A DNA stretch of 64,000 nucleotides from NCBI GenBank assembly GCA_020247545.1, contig JADCIX010000011.1, forward strand, positions 106,596 through 170,595, given 5' to 3'. A program made the position numbers and the translations under genes. Positions 44,984 to 57,949 of the stretch are shown here, piece after piece. The notes under the pieces were generated by a model. That model saw only the letters and a program-made list of their open reading frames with translations. It ran no database searches and was not told the DNA's origin. Position 1 is the first letter of the stretch; the number at the start of each line of letters is the position of its first letter. Source of the DNA: Rhodocyclaceae bacterium (GTDB lineage Bacteria; Pseudomonadota; Gammaproteobacteria; Burkholderiales; Usitatibacteraceae).

Positions 44984-47350
44984 ATGCCTACTTCCATTCT
45001 TGAGCGTCTTGCTCTCGAAGTTTCCGCCCAGCCAAATCAAATCGCCGCAGCAATAGCGCTTCTAGATGACGGGGCGACGGTGCCATTCATCTCGCGTTAC
45101 CGTAAAGAAGCCACCGGCGGGCTCGATGACACGCAGCTGCGACTGCTCGAAGAGCGTCTGCGCTATCTGCGCGAGTTGGAAGACCGGCGCACAGCCGTCC
45201 TGGAGAACATCGAGTCGCAGGGCAAGATGACTGACGAGTTGAAGTCGGCGATCACCAACGCGGCGGATAAAACCACCCTCGAAGATTTGTATCTTCCCTA
45301 CAAACAAAAGCGCCGCACCAAGGCCATGATTGCGCGCGAAGCCGGGCTTGAGCCGCTGGCTGGTGCCCTCTTGGCGGATCCATCCTTATCGCCGGAGGTC
45401 GAAGCGGGGAAGTATTTGTCTGCCGAACCTACAACTGCCGAGAAAGACACCGCTGTTCCAGATGTAAAAGCGGCGCTCGAAGGTGCGAAACAAATCTTGA
45501 TGGAGCGTTTTGCTGAGAACGCCGGGTTGATCAGTCGTGTACGTGATTACCTGTTGGCGCATGGCGTTGTTGAGTCCAAGTTAATCGAAGGGCAGGAGGA
45601 CCAAGGCGCAAAATTCGCCGACTACTTTGCCTACTCGGAAACCTTACGAACCATTCCCTCACATCGCGCGCTAGCACTGTTTCGCGGTCGGAATGAAGGT
45701 GTGTTGACGGTGGTGTTGCGTCTGGATAGCGAAGAAGAAAAACCGGCATGGAGCGCGCCATTTAATCCAGTTGAGGATATGATTGCGCGATTTGCCAACG
45801 TGGCCAACAAGGCGCGGCCTGCCGACAAATGGTTATGTGAAGTGGTGCGCTGGACTTGGCGCATCAAGCTTTCGCTGCATCTCGAAACTGAGTTAATGAC
45901 GGCCTTGCGCGAACGCGCGGAGTCCGAAGCCATCAATGTATTCGCACGCAACTTAAAGGACCTGCTGCTCGCCGCACCTGCCGGCCCACGCGCCACCATG
46001 GGCTTGGACCCAGGTATTCGCACCGGCGTGAAGGTAGCGGTCGTGGATAAAACCGGCAAGGTTGTCGATACCGCAACCATCTATCCGCACGAACCACGGC
46101 GCGATTGGGACGGCTCGCTTGCGGTGTTGGGCGCGCTAGCGATCAAACACAATGTGGATCTGATCTCCATCGGCAACGGTACTGCTTCGCGCGAGACTGA
46201 CAAGCTGGCCGGGGATTTGATCAAGTTGATTCAGAAAGCGCAACCGACACGCAAGATCACCAAGATTATGGTTTCCGAAGCGGGCGCATCGGTTTATTCT
46301 GCGTCGGAGTTTGCGTCCAAAGAGCTGCCCGATTTGGATGTGTCATTACGCGGCGCGGTATCGATTGCGCGCCGCTTGCAAGACCCGTTGGCGGAGTTGG
46401 TGAAGATCGACCCAAAGTCAATCGGTGTGGGTCAATACCAGCACGACCTGAATCAATCGCAGCTCGCGCGTTCGCTCGACGCGGTGGTTGAAGACTGTGT
46501 AAACGCGGTTGGCGTCGATGTGAATACCGCCTCGGCGGCGCTCCTCGCGCGCGTGTCAGGTCTCACACCGTCGGTGGCCGCCAATATCGTCAACCACCGA
46601 AATACGCACGGCGCGTTTGCCACCCGCGAAGCACTAAAGAAGGTGCCGCGGCTGGGCGATAAGGCGTTTGAACAGGCTGCTGGATTTCTGCGTATTGCGA
46701 ACGGCGAAAGCCCGCTCGATGCGTCGTCCGTACACCCGGAAGCATATCCGCTGGTGGAAAAAATCTTGGCCGACATTCAGAAGGACGTGAAAGCGGTGAT
46801 GGGCGACGCCAAGCTGCTGAAGAGCTTGCGCGCCGAAAAGTACGCGGATGAAAAGTTTGGTGTGCCAACCATTACCGACATTCTCAAGGAACTCGAGAAA
46901 CCCGGCCGCGATCCGCGTCCCGAGTTCACCACCGCCACCTTTCAAGACGGCGTCGAAACGCTGAATGACCTACAGCCCGGCATGATCCTTGAAGGCGTAA
47001 TTACCAATGTGGCTGCGTTCGGCGCGTTTGTGGATATCGGTGTTCACCAAGATGGTTTGATTCACATTTCGGCACTTGCCGAAAAATTCGTCAAAGACGC
47101 ACACGACGTTGTTAAAGCCGGGCAAGTGGTGAAAGTAAAAGTGCTTGAGGTCGATATCAAACGGCAGCGCGTCGCGTTGACGATGCGACTGAACGACACG
47201 CCAACCAGAAACTTAAACTCCAGCAACGGCGCGGGTTTTCAGGCCAAATCGTCCCAAACTGCCCGTCAAATGGCGAGTTTAAAATCTGCCACACCTGTCG
47301 GTCGAAACGCGATGGCGGAGGCGTTTGCAAAGCTGAAGACCAAACCCTAG
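44984..47350 (+). CDS. tex: Tex, RNA-binding transcription accessory protein
   Basis: A 788-residue cytoplasmic protein with the Tex N-terminal domain ([21 protein letters not shown]), a YqgF-like domain ([18 protein letters not shown]), helix-hairpin-helix ([21 protein letters not shown]) and C-terminal S1 domain ([21 protein letters not shown]). Complete. Tex binds elongating RNA polymerase and helps stalled or damaged transcription. Confidence 0.95.
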   Translation: MPTSILERLALEVSAQPNQIAAAIALLDDGATVPFISRYRKEATGGLDDTQLRLLEERLRYLRELEDRRTAVLENIESQGKMTDELKSAITNAADKTTLEDLYLPYKQKRRTKAMIAREAGLEPLAGALLADPSLSPEVEAGKYLSAEPTTAEKDTAVPDVKAALEGAKQILMERFAENAGLISRVRDYLLAHGVVESKLIEGQEDQGAKFADYFAYSETLRTIPSHRALALFRGRNEGVLTVVLRLDSEEEKPAWSAPFNPVEDMIARFANVANKARPADKWLCEVVRWTWRIKLSLHLETELMTALRERAESEAINVFARNLKDLLLAAPAGPRATMGLDPGIRTGVKVAVVDKTGKVVDTATIYPHEPRRDWDGSLAVLGALAIKHNVDLISIGNGTASRETDKLAGDLIKLIQKAQPTRKITKIMVSEAGASVYSASEFASKELPDLDVSLRGAVSIARRLQDPLAELVKIDPKSIGVGQYQHDLNQSQLARSLDAVVEDCVNAVGVDVNTASAALLARVSGLTPSVAANIVNHRNTHGAFATREALKKVPRLGDKAFEQAAGFLRIANGESPLDASSVHPEAYPLVEKILADIQKDVKAVMGDAKLLKSLRAEKYADEKFGVPTITDILKELEKPGRDPRPEFTTATFQDGVETLNDLQPGMILEGVITNVAAFGAFVDIGVHQDGLIHISALAEKFVKDAHDVVKAGQVVKVKVLEVDIKRQRVALTMRLNDTPTRNLNSSNGAGFQAKSSQTARQMASLKSATPVGRNAMAEAFAKLKTKP

Positions 47351-47371
47351 CAGGCTGAACCTGTCGTGAGT

Positions 47372-48790
47372 TCACCGGTGGCGAGCAGCGAGTCCCAATT
47401 GTTGCCAGAGCCAGCCAAAATCATAAGGCGGCTGGCTGGATTGTTGGCTTTGCCGGGCCGCCATGTTCTCCAGCGACTTTAGCAATGCGACCACCGCATT
47501 CTGACCGCTTTCTGTCGTAACCGCCTGTCTCGGGCTAAGCCCGTCAAGAGACGGCAGGGCGCTATCCAGCCAATCTCGATAGTGACGATCAAAATACTGC
47601 TGCACAATTGCTGCGGCCTCCTCCGGCGGAATTTCGTCGCGGCTGCTCGCCTTGACTGATCGCCTTTTGCTGGCTTGCCTCGACGCTCCCTGCGCGGGGG
47701 TCATGCTTGTCAGGCCGGCGCTAATTTGCTCACCAAGCGCGCCTTCAAGCAACTCGGTGACTCGCTTCATCCTTGCCGCAGAATTCGTGCTCACGTGCAA
47801 CGCGCCTTTTTCCAGCCGCAACGTCGCCAATACTTGTTTGCCGGTGTCCGGATCAACCGTCTGAACGCTGTATCCCGTTGCGGCGGAATTTTGAGCTTCG
47901 CGCGTCAGTGTAGGTGTACCCAGCCAATCCCAGGCGGGCGGTACATCATCCACCCTTCGCCAATCCGGCAAGGTATCGAGGCGCGCAACCACATGTTCCG
48001 CAGATCCGTTTCGCACGGCAAAACGTGTCTCTGTAAACACCAGTGCATTGCCTTCAAAGTTAACCAGTTCCGGCGCTTCATCAGCCGCGATGTATCGTGA
48101 TAGCCAGTAGGAGGTGAAAACCGGCGGCAGCGTCGTGAGCACATCGTTAATAGCAACATCGGCTTCCGGCTCACTTGCACTTGACCTTTGCAAACCCCGG
48201 TCGGAGAGCGCCTCGGAGAATTTCGCTTCGATCTCTCGCAATAGCGTCCCAGATTGCTCGATTGAGAATGGCAACATCACACCAGTAAAGATTTTCTGGC
48301 CTTGATAGTCCGCCACACGTGCGCCGAGTTGGTCCCAGCGTACCAGCGATTTGCTGCCGAGATGTTCAAACACGCGCACTGGCTCGCCACCGCGCAATCG
48401 ATCTCGCACTTCTACCCATTTTCCCGGCATGACGGCACTCACTTCGAATAAACTCATACGCGTGTCACGCAACGTGGCCAAGTAGCGCCGGCTGGGTACA
48501 GAGTCCCGCCAGCCTCGGCATTTGAGGTAATCATCGACAATGTTGTGCGGCAATCCCTCCACATCGTTGAATCGCCGTGCGGCCAAGTCTTCAAAAACAC
48601 AGCCATACAATACACCGGCTCCTTCCTGACCCAGAACATTCAAGAGCCCCTCGTTCGATAGGCCGCTGACCGCACGGGCCGCAGCCGTGTGCGACCCTTG
48701 GATGGCGTCGAACCGTGCCCCCCAATGCGGCTCGCGCCGTATCCATTCCATCAGATTGGCGACAGCCTTGTTGCTTTCACTTTTTGCCAT
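47372..48790 (-). CDS. Conserved protein of unknown function
   Basis: A 472-residue soluble protein starting MAKSESNKAVANLMEW. Its end (YFDRHYRDWLDSALPSLDGLSPRQAV) resembles a motif, W-x-D-x-x-L-P-x-L-x-G-x-S/T-P, found at the ends of several uncharacterised proteins. The frame is open to 49201, but that part overlaps the transporter gene. Last gene of a leftward run algZ-algR-transporter-this gene. Confidence 0.6.
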   Translation of the reverse strand: MAKSESNKAVANLMEWIRREPHWGARFDAIQGSHTAAARAVSGLSNEGLLNVLGQEGAGVLYGCVFEDLAARRFNDVEGLPHNIVDDYLKCRGWRDSVPSRRYLATLRDTRMSLFEVSAVMPGKWVEVRDRLRGGEPVRVFEHLGSKSLVRWDQLGARVADYQGQKIFTGVMLPFSIEQSGTLLREIEAKFSEALSDRGLQRSSASEPEADVAINDVLTTLPPVFTSYWLSRYIAADEAPELVNFEGNALVFTETRFAVRNGSAEHVVARLDTLPDWRRVDDVPPAWDWLGTPTLTREAQNSAATGYSVQTVDPDTGKQVLATLRLEKGALHVSTNSAARMKRVTELLEGALGEQISAGLTSMTPAQGASRQASKRRSVKASSRDEIPPEEAAAIVQQYFDRHYRDWLDSALPSLDGLSPRQAVTTESGQNAVVALLKSLENMAARQSQQSSQPPYDFGWLWQQLGLAARHR

Positions 48791-48801
48791 TCTGCATACT
48801 C

Positions 48802-49674
48802 TCAGTCCGGTCTTATAAACGTCTGACGGCGATTCAACCACCAAGCGAAAAATCCTGCGGTCACAAACATGATGAGCGAATAGATCGCTGCCGGCACACT
48901 TATCGCTGTGTTGTTCAGCACATTTAGCGCGATAAAGATTGCTAGCGTGCCATTGTGAATGCCGATCTCCATTGCAATCGCGATCGCCTGCTTCTGCGGT
49001 AGCTTTACCGCCAGGGGTACGGCATACCCAACGCCCATTGACACAAGGTTGAACGCCAGACACGCCAACCCGACCACGGCGAAGTATTTGACAAGGATGT
49101 CCCAGCTTTGCCAAACCGACACTGCCACCAAAAGCGCCAACAAGATAACGGAGAAAATCTTGATTGGTTTTTCCATTTTGGCGGCAAAGCCCGCAGCCCA
49201 TTTGCGAATCGACATACCGATCACGACCGGCAACAGGATAATGGTACCAACCTCGATGATCTTCTGAAACGGCGGCGGCACATACTGGTCGCGCGCCATG
49301 AAGTACTGCAGCGCAAAGCTGATGATGAATGGCAGTGTCAGCAGCGATAACGCACTGTTAATGGCAGTGAGTGTGATGTTGAGCGCAACGTCGCCGTGAG
49401 CAAGATGTGAGTAAATGTTTGCGGTCGCGCCGCCCGGGGCCGCAGCCAGCAACAGGATGCCGACAGCCAGTTCGGGTGGCAGCTTGAATACCAGCGCAAT
49501 GATAAACGCCACCATCGTCAGAATCACCATTTGGATGGTCAGACCAACAAACACCGCCTTCGGCAAGCGTACCACGCGCGAGAAATCGGCAACCGTTAAA
49601 GAAAGCCCCAGGCCGAGCATGATGATGCCCAGCGATAACGGTAGAAGCAGGTTTGAGATCAGGCCGCTTTGCAT
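48802..49674 (-). CDS. Bile acid:sodium symporter (BASS) family transporter
   Basis: A 290-residue membrane protein with about 10 helices. LPLSLGIIMLGLGLSLTVADF and LLAAAPGGATANIYSHLAHGDVALN are signature segments of the ASBT/BASS family; EIGIHNGTLA is the second crossover region. It imports an organic anion with Na+. Its ATG directly follows the algR stop, so it is co-translated or at least co-transcribed with the regulator. Confidence 0.88.
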   Translation of the reverse strand: MQSGLISNLLLPLSLGIIMLGLGLSLTVADFSRVVRLPKAVFVGLTIQMVILTMVAFIIALVFKLPPELAVGILLLAAAPGGATANIYSHLAHGDVALNITLTAINSALSLLTLPFIISFALQYFMARDQYVPPPFQKIIEVGTIILLPVVIGMSIRKWAAGFAAKMEKPIKIFSVILLALLVAVSVWQSWDILVKYFAVVGLACLAFNLVSMGVGYAVPLAVKLPQKQAIAIAMEIGIHNGTLAIFIALNVLNNTAISVPAAIYSLIMFVTAGFFAWWLNRRQTFIRPD

Positions 49675-50466
49675 CTAAAACTCCCGAATGATGTGCTGCT
49701 GCCGGCGGCTCACGGGGAGTTTCTCATTCACGCCTTTGATGACACACACCCAGCGCAAACCAGCACCGCCACCAGTTTCGGCTGTGTCGGCTGCCTCGTC
49801 CCCATCTTCTGCACCGAGCGCGGCCCGTTCAAAGCCGGTGATTGCTTGTGTCGCCACAATCGCGTTTCGGTGGATGCGCGTAAACATTCCCCCGAACTCT
49901 TCTTCAATTTTTGTCAGCGACTCTTCCAATAAATATTCCCTTTGCGCCGTCCTCACCGTGAGGTATTTCAATTCAGCTTTAAAAAACAAGACGTCGTCAA
50001 TTGGCACCAACACCACCCTGCCGCGCTCGTGGATCGAGAGGTGTCGGCGCTTATGCTGCGTAGCCTCGGCAATAGCAATAGCGGCGTGTGGCAATACCGG
50101 TCGTGCCTTTTCCAACGCTGCGAGCAGGCGCTCCAGCCGGATCGGCTTGAGTAGATAGTCCACCGCATTTAATTCAAAGGCTTGCACGGCGTATTGATCA
50201 AAGGCGGTGGTAAAGATGAGTTTGGGTGGCGCTTGCATCTGTGACAAGTGTCGCGCAAATTCGATGCCATCCATGGTTGGCATGCGGATGTCACAAAGCA
50301 CGATGTCGAGACTCCCCTTGTTGACTACCTCGACCGCCTCGAGCCCGTTTGCCGCTTCGTCCACAATGGTCAGCGGAAACTGTTCGCGGCATTCATCGAG
50401 CAGATTGGAGAGCCGTTTACGCGCTGGTGCCTCATCGTCAACAATTAGAATTTTTGCCGCAGTCAT
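49675..50466 (-). CDS. algR: LytTR-family response regulator, AlgR-like
   Basis: A 263-residue regulator with a receiver (ILIVDDEAPARKRL, Asp in IVLCDIRMPTMDGIE) and a LytTR DNA-binding domain (VLFFKAELKYLTVRTAQREYLLEESL ... FTRIHRNAIV). A Gly/Glu-rich insertion (GAEDGDEAADTAETGGGAG) splits the LytTR part near its end. It overlaps the kinase gene by 4 bases. The position beside argH matches algZR in pseudomonads. Confidence 0.85.
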   Translation of the reverse strand: MTAAKILIVDDEAPARKRLSNLLDECREQFPLTIVDEAANGLEAVEVVNKGSLDIVLCDIRMPTMDGIEFARHLSQMQAPPKLIFTTAFDQYAVQAFELNAVDYLLKPIRLERLLAALEKARPVLPHAAIAIAEATQHKRRHLSIHERGRVVLVPIDDVLFFKAELKYLTVRTAQREYLLEESLTKIEEEFGGMFTRIHRNAIVATQAITGFERAALGAEDGDEAADTAETGGGAGLRWVCVIKGVNEKLPVSRRQQHIIREF

Positions 50467-51566
50467 GTTGTTCCCGGATTGTCGCTTGACGTGGGGGTAA
50501 CCGGCATATTGATCGTCACCACATACTGGCTGTCGACGACTTCTGCGCTAAGCCCCGCTTCTGCATCAAAGTGTAGTTGCAATCGTTCACGAATATTGGC
50601 AATCGCCATGCGGTTGCCTGAGACATGGGTTGACTTTGTGTGAAACGGATTGGTCAGCGTGATTACCAGTTGTTTTGATGATGCGGTGGAAGTGCCGATG
50701 GCGATGTGCAGCACCCCTTCGCCTTGTTGCGGCTCGATGCCGTGATACACCGCGTTTTCAATCAACGGTTGCAGGATCAACGGTGGCACCAGCGCCGGCC
50801 CCAGCATATGGTCAATCTGCCAATCGATGTTGAGGCGTTCACCGAGCCGAATCTGTTCAATTTCGAGATAACGGCGGCATAAGGCGATTTCGTCTTCAAG
50901 CGGGCGTAGTTGGCGATTGTCTGCCATCAGCACACGAAACAGCTCCGCCATGTCTTCGAGCATACGCTCGGCACGACGGGGCTCGTCACGAATCAGCGAC
51001 AAAACGGCATTGATGGAGTTAAACAAAAAGTGCGGCCGGATACGCGCTTGTAATGCCTGTAGGCGTGCCTCGGTCAAGGCCGGTGCCAGCGATCTCGCTC
51101 GGAGGTCAAAGTAAAAGAGGACGATCGCAGTCGCAATCAAGAAAAACAAACAAAACTGCACCATTGTCAAACCATCACCAATTGACAGGACGCCAACCAC
51201 GCTGCTGTGCAGATACCAAAACAGTCCGCCAATCAATGCTTCAAGAGCAAAAATGACTGAAACCCCCCGCCAATAGGTGAGTTTGGAAACAAAGGGCTTC
51301 AGTCCGCAGCTTGCCAGCAAAGAAAGGATGATCGCTGGCTGGGCGACAATGGAGATCAAAAGAAACTGGCGCCAGAACCCCGATATCTCACTGACGAGAT
51401 CCGCTCTGCTTAACGCCGCACCGATGACCATGACATTCACCAGCACCACCATACGTAACATGATGCCGAGATTGCAGAAATCTGGAAGGCGTGGGCGGTA
51501 GCCCAATTGTGCATCGGTCGCACCGTCGTCTGCTACGGCTGGCGGAGAGTGGTCGTTTATACTCAT
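50463..51566 (-). CDS. algZ: LytS/AlgZ-like sensor histidine kinase
   Basis: A 367-residue membrane kinase of the His_kinase (PF06580) type: about four membrane helices, then RIRPHFLFNSINAVLSLIRDEP with the phosphorylated His, and a HATPase part (LILQPLIENAVYHGI, SGNRMAIANIRERL). Partner of the LytTR regulator. Divergent from argH with about 70 bases between. Confidence 0.86.
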   Translation of the reverse strand: MSINDHSPPAVADDGATDAQLGYRPRLPDFCNLGIMLRMVVLVNVMVIGAALSRADLVSEISGFWRQFLLISIVAQPAIILSLLASCGLKPFVSKLTYWRGVSVIFALEALIGGLFWYLHSSVVGVLSIGDGLTMVQFCLFFLIATAIVLFYFDLRARSLAPALTEARLQALQARIRPHFLFNSINAVLSLIRDEPRRAERMLEDMAELFRVLMADNRQLRPLEDEIALCRRYLEIEQIRLGERLNIDWQIDHMLGPALVPPLILQPLIENAVYHGIEPQQGEGVLHIAIGTSTASSKQLVITLTNPFHTKSTHVSGNRMAIANIRERLQLHFDAEAGLSAEVVDSQYVVTINMPVTPTSSDNPGTT

Positions 51567-51638
51567 CGGGGTATTTTCGCCTTATTTTGTGCGTGATATT
51601 TGTCGTTTTCAGCCGAGAAAAAAACCTACGTCTACCCC

Positions 51639-53063
51639 ATGCCTACCAAGAACCCCCCGGCAACAACCGATCAAAGTGTAAACCCCACCGGCAAAGCGTG
51701 GTCCGGGCGATTTTCTGAGCCTGTAACTGAGCTAGTAAAGCGATTCACGGCGTCGGTAACCTTCGATAAGCGCCTTGCTTACGCGGATATCCAAGGTTCA
51801 CTGGCGCACGCTGCGATGCTCGCCCGCGTTGGTGTGATTACCCCGGCTGATCTTGCCGACATCAGTCGTGGAATGGCTATCATTACCCAAGAGATCGACG
51901 CCGGAACCTTCGACTGGGATGTTGCGCGCGAAGACGTACACATGAACATCGAGGCGCGACTTATTGCGCTTGTTGGAGATGCGGGGAAACGGCTGCATAC
52001 CGGACGGTCACGCAACGACCAGGTCGCGACCGACATCCGGCTTTGGCTGCGTGATGAGATTGACGGGTTGATCGAGCGGCTGCGCACGCTCCAATTGGCC
52101 TTGCTGGGCATGGCGGAGAAACACGCAGACACCATCATGCCGGGTTTCACGCATTTACAGGTCGCGCAGCCCGTCACGTTCGGCCACCACTTAATGGCCT
52201 ATGTGGAAATGTTGTCACGTGATGAAGCAAGGCTCATCGATTGCCGCAAACGGGTGAATCGTCTTCCGCTCGGTGCCGCAGCTCTCGCCGGCACCAGTTA
52301 CCCGATCGACCGTAATCATGTTGCGCAGACGCTGGGGTTTGATGGTGTTTGTGAAAACTCGCTAGATGCGGTAAGCGATCGCGACTTCGCCGTCGAGTTT
52401 GTCAGCGCTGCGGCATTGATCATGACGCATCTCTCGCGGTTTTCGGAGGAGCTCATCATTTGGATGAGCCAAAGTGTGGCGTTCATCGATTTACCAGATC
52501 GCTTCTGTTATTCGTCGTCGATCATGCCGCAAAAGAAAAACCCCGATGTGCCCGAACTGATTCGCGGCAAGACAGGCCGCGTGAATGGGCACCTTGTTGC
52601 GTTGCTCACGCTCATGAAGGGTCAGCCCCTCGCTTACAACAAGGACAATCAGGAAGATAAAGAGCCGCTGTTTGACACGGTAGATACCGTTCGGGATTCG
52701 CTGACCATCATGGCGGACTTATCTGCGAACATCATCGTGCGGCCGGAGAACATGCGTGCGGCGGTCATGAAGGGGTTTGCCACAGCCACCGACCTCGCCG
52801 ATTATTTGGTGAAGAAGGGCCTCGCGTTCCGTGACGCGCATGAAGCCGTGGCAACTGCGGTGCGTATTGCCGCAGAATCTAAACGCGGCCTGGAGGAGCT
52901 CTCGCTCGAAGAGTTACGCAAGTTCTCACCCTTAGTAGGTGACGATGTATACGCTATCCTTACCCCTGAAGGCTCCGCTGCGTTACGGAATCATATCGGC
53001 GGTACGGCGCCTTCGCAGGTGAAGAGCGCTATCGCAAGGACAAAACACCGGCTTGGCCTGTAA
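51639..53063 (+). CDS. argH: Argininosuccinate lyase
   Basis: A 474-residue enzyme that splits argininosuccinate into arginine and fumarate, the last step of arginine synthesis. Signature [16 protein letters not shown], with [13 protein letters not shown] and [11 protein letters not shown]. The frame is open to 51600; the ATG at 51639 gives a short extra N-terminus before the family start GKAWSGRF. Complete. Confidence 0.95.
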   Translation: MPTKNPPATTDQSVNPTGKAWSGRFSEPVTELVKRFTASVTFDKRLAYADIQGSLAHAAMLARVGVITPADLADISRGMAIITQEIDAGTFDWDVAREDVHMNIEARLIALVGDAGKRLHTGRSRNDQVATDIRLWLRDEIDGLIERLRTLQLALLGMAEKHADTIMPGFTHLQVAQPVTFGHHLMAYVEMLSRDEARLIDCRKRVNRLPLGAAALAGTSYPIDRNHVAQTLGFDGVCENSLDAVSDRDFAVEFVSAAALIMTHLSRFSEELIIWMSQSVAFIDLPDRFCYSSSIMPQKKNPDVPELIRGKTGRVNGHLVALLTLMKGQPLAYNKDNQEDKEPLFDTVDTVRDSLTIMADLSANIIVRPENMRAAVMKGFATATDLADYLVKKGLAFRDAHEAVATAVRIAAESKRGLEELSLEELRKFSPLVGDDVYAILTPEGSAALRNHIGGTAPSQVKSAIARTKHRLGL

Positions 53064-53192
53064 GTTATCTTGGAAGGTACGCACCTGACAACATTCCGCG
53101 TATCGCGGGTTAAACACCTTTTAGCAGCACTATTTGCGCCTTTGGCCGAATTCGCTTAATGTGATACTCATGGAAGCTTGACAGGAAGGTTC

Positions 53193-53603
53193 ATGCGCAC
53201 GACACGGAAGCCCCTCCAAATTAGCATACTTGGCACCGCCTTATTCGCGGCCTCTGGGTTCTGTTTTGCGCAAACTAGTCTTCCAAACGCCAAACGTGGC
53301 GGGCCAAGTTCATTACCTCCTGTTTTATCGAGCGCCTCTGTGCATTCGACCGCAAGCACTGCGGTCATCCCAAATGCAGACAATCTGCGGGACAGCTTAG
53401 CCTCCCTGCTTGGCAACACTTTCGACGTTGATACCAAAGCCGCACCCTACAGCTGCAAAGCCGACAGCCTCGTCTGTTATGACTACCGCAAACGTCAGTC
53501 AGTAGTGCCGATCACCAAGTCCATGATGCCGGATGTACCTGGTTTAAAGAAGGAGGGCTTAACAGTCAAGCGGGATAAGGTCGCTTTTAACTACAGCTTT
53601 TGA
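53193..53603 (+). CDS. Exported protein of unknown function
   Basis: A 136-residue protein with a signal peptide (QISILGTALFAASGFCFA). The mature part has two Cys (YSCKADSLVCYDYRKRQ) that could form a disulfide, and ends KRDKVAFNYSF, with an aromatic C-terminal residue. A good AGGAAGG site precedes the ATG at 53193. Followed by a terminator. Family not recognised. Confidence 0.65.
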   Translation: MRTTRKPLQISILGTALFAASGFCFAQTSLPNAKRGGPSSLPPVLSSASVHSTASTAVIPNADNLRDSLASLLGNTFDVDTKAAPYSCKADSLVCYDYRKRQSVVPITKSMMPDVPGLKKEGLTVKRDKVAFNYSF

Positions 53604-53621
53604 TTTATTGGGCGCTGGGAA

Positions 53622-53648
53622 CTGCCACTTGAGGTGGCCGTTTTTTTG
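53622..53648 (+). terminator. Rho-independent terminator
   Basis: GCCAC-TTGAG-GTGGC (53624-53638) followed by CG and seven T. It ends the exported-protein gene. Confidence 0.8.
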
Positions 53649-54111
53649 TAGGTTCTCGAAATACCTGTGAAAGCACACTATTTGAAATCAGCGACTTAAA
53701 TGTCTTCATTGAGATTAGTCGCCGACGAATTCTCAGAATAGATGAAGAAATCCTACAAGATTCTCAATATAGCGGCTCCCTGTTGAATTGCGCTTCGTAT
53801 TGAACCACTTTTTCGAATCGTTTGCGTTACTGGTTGATCCACCCTGAACTCAACAAATCGTTGATTGTTAATTGAATTTCCGGTACCGGGCGGATCAAAG
53901 CTTTATGCATCTGGTGGGTCAATCAGAAGCGCAATTGCACACCTTTGGGAACAACCTCAAGGCTCGAATGGTTTTGTGCGCTTTGGGTAGAGTTGTGTAT
54001 CAACACTATGGTCTCTGTACTTTTTAAGCGCGGTTGCCATACAAGGAAATTAGCGATTTTTTTTCGAAAGTCGTGAGAATTCTCTAAAGTATTCTGAGAA
54101 CCTACAACTTT
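53649..54111. other. AT-rich gap downstream of gyrB
   Basis: About 460 bases between convergent genes. No coding frame, RNA gene or DnaA box of good quality. Small dyads lie near the gyrB end (GAGAATTCTC, and TTCTC/GAGAA), without a T-run for the minus strand. Confidence 0.45.
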
Positions 54112-56526
<2,415 letters not shown>

Positions 56527-56619
56527 TTATTTCCTAAACTTATTAATTACTTTGCTGCCGATCGCAGAACGCGGAACGGGAAGCGAATACTTGTTGCCTG
56601 AAATACTTTTACCCCGGTA

Positions 56620-57729
56620 CTAGATGCGCATCGGCATGACGACATACTTAAAGTCTTCACTACCTGGTTGTGTGATGAGGGCGCTTGACATGTTTGCTTC
56701 GCCCAGTGAAAACTGAATCGTTTCTGTGGAAAGGTGTCCGAGCGCGTCAAGCAGGTAGGCGATATTGAACGCGATATCCATTGCGTCTCGGTCGTAGGTG
56801 ATCGCCAAATTCTCTTCCGCTTCTTCTTGTTCATTGTTTGAGCAAATGATCGACAATGAATCTTTGGTGAAGACTAGGCGAACACCGCGGATTTTATCGT
56901 TGGATAAAATCGACGCCCGCTGTAATGCTGCCTGAAACTCAAGGCGATTCAGTTGCACGTGATTGGTATAACCAGATGGGATCACCTTGGTGTAATCAGG
57001 GAACTTGCCCTCCACGATCTTGGAGACAATTTCAATCCCGGCGAAGGTGAACTTCACCTGGTTTTGATGCATCTTCATGTGGATTGGATCATCGCTCTCA
57101 TCAAGCAACTTAATCAATTCCAACACCGTTTTTCTCGGCAAGATAGCTTCAATTTTAGCAACCGGTTCTGCCAGCTTGTATGACGCCATCGACAAACGAT
57201 GGCCGTCTGTCGCCACCACACGCACTGTGGTGCCCTCGCAAGATATCAACACACCGTTCAGGTAGTAACGAATATCCTGGACCGCCATGGCAAATTGGAC
57301 TAGGCCCAACACTCGGCGGAAGTCGCGCTGCGGAATAGCCACTTCAGTCGCTTCATCCTTGGCCTCGGCAATCTTCGGAAAATCTGCCGCTGCGAGTGTT
57401 TGCAGCGCAAACCTACTTTTGCCGGCTTTAACTGTTAGACGCGACTCTTTGGTATCGAGAGCCGTATCCGCATCCGGCGGTAACGCGCGCAGAATGTCCT
57501 GTAGCTTCTTTGCCCCTACCGTAAGGCTTCCGGGTTTATGCGCCGACTCAAGTTTTGCGGTTGCTCGGATCTGTACTTCTAGGTCGGTGGCCAAAAAATG
57601 CACCGCGCTACCTTCTACATCAATCAGAACGTTCGACAAAATTGGCAGGGTATGACGTCGCTCAACAATCCCGGTTACAAACTGCAACGGGCCTAGCAAC
57701 GTACTGTTCTTAGCTTTTATTGTAAACAT
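56620..57729 (-). CDS. dnaN: DNA polymerase III beta sliding clamp
   Basis: A 369-residue clamp with three similar domains; start LLGPLQFVTGIVERRHTLPILSN, end SSALITQPGSEDFKYVVMPMRI, both classical. It tethers the replicative polymerase. Lies 220 bases downstream of dnaA and 93 bases before gyrB. Confidence 0.97.
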   Translation of the reverse strand: MFTIKAKNSTLLGPLQFVTGIVERRHTLPILSNVLIDVEGSAVHFLATDLEVQIRATAKLESAHKPGSLTVGAKKLQDILRALPPDADTALDTKESRLTVKAGKSRFALQTLAAADFPKIAEAKDEATEVAIPQRDFRRVLGLVQFAMAVQDIRYYLNGVLISCEGTTVRVVATDGHRLSMASYKLAEPVAKIEAILPRKTVLELIKLLDESDDPIHMKMHQNQVKFTFAGIEIVSKIVEGKFPDYTKVIPSGYTNHVQLNRLEFQAALQRASILSNDKIRGVRLVFTKDSLSIICSNNEQEEAEENLAITYDRDAMDIAFNIAYLLDALGHLSTETIQFSLGEANMSSALITQPGSEDFKYVVMPMRI

Positions 57730-57856
57730 ATTACAAACCTAGTAGTAGTAATAGGAGATGCGGTGTTTTCGGTAGAACTCGAATAAATCGTTATAAATCA
57801 GCAAACTAACGGTGTTAGAAACGTATGAGGTAATCGCAATAAGACTACCGCCGGAT

Positions 57857-57902
57857 TGTGGATAGTTTTATGCAATGAGTCCGCAATCCAATTTCATCCA
57901 CA
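57857..57902. promoter_or_regulatory. Two near-consensus DnaA boxes between dnaA and dnaN
   Basis: TGTGGATAG (57857-57865) and TCATCCACA (57894-57902) each match the 9-base DnaA box at 8 positions and face each other. They may regulate dnaN or form part of the origin region. Confidence 0.5.
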
Positions 57903-57949
57903 ATATATCCTCAGTCATATAGAAGGTTATTCAATGGTGTTTTATTCCT

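Noticed and set aside
48791..49201. Long N-terminal extension of the 472-residue unknown protein
   Set aside because: It overlaps the transporter gene in another frame and has shadow-like composition; the ATG at 48790 is a good start.
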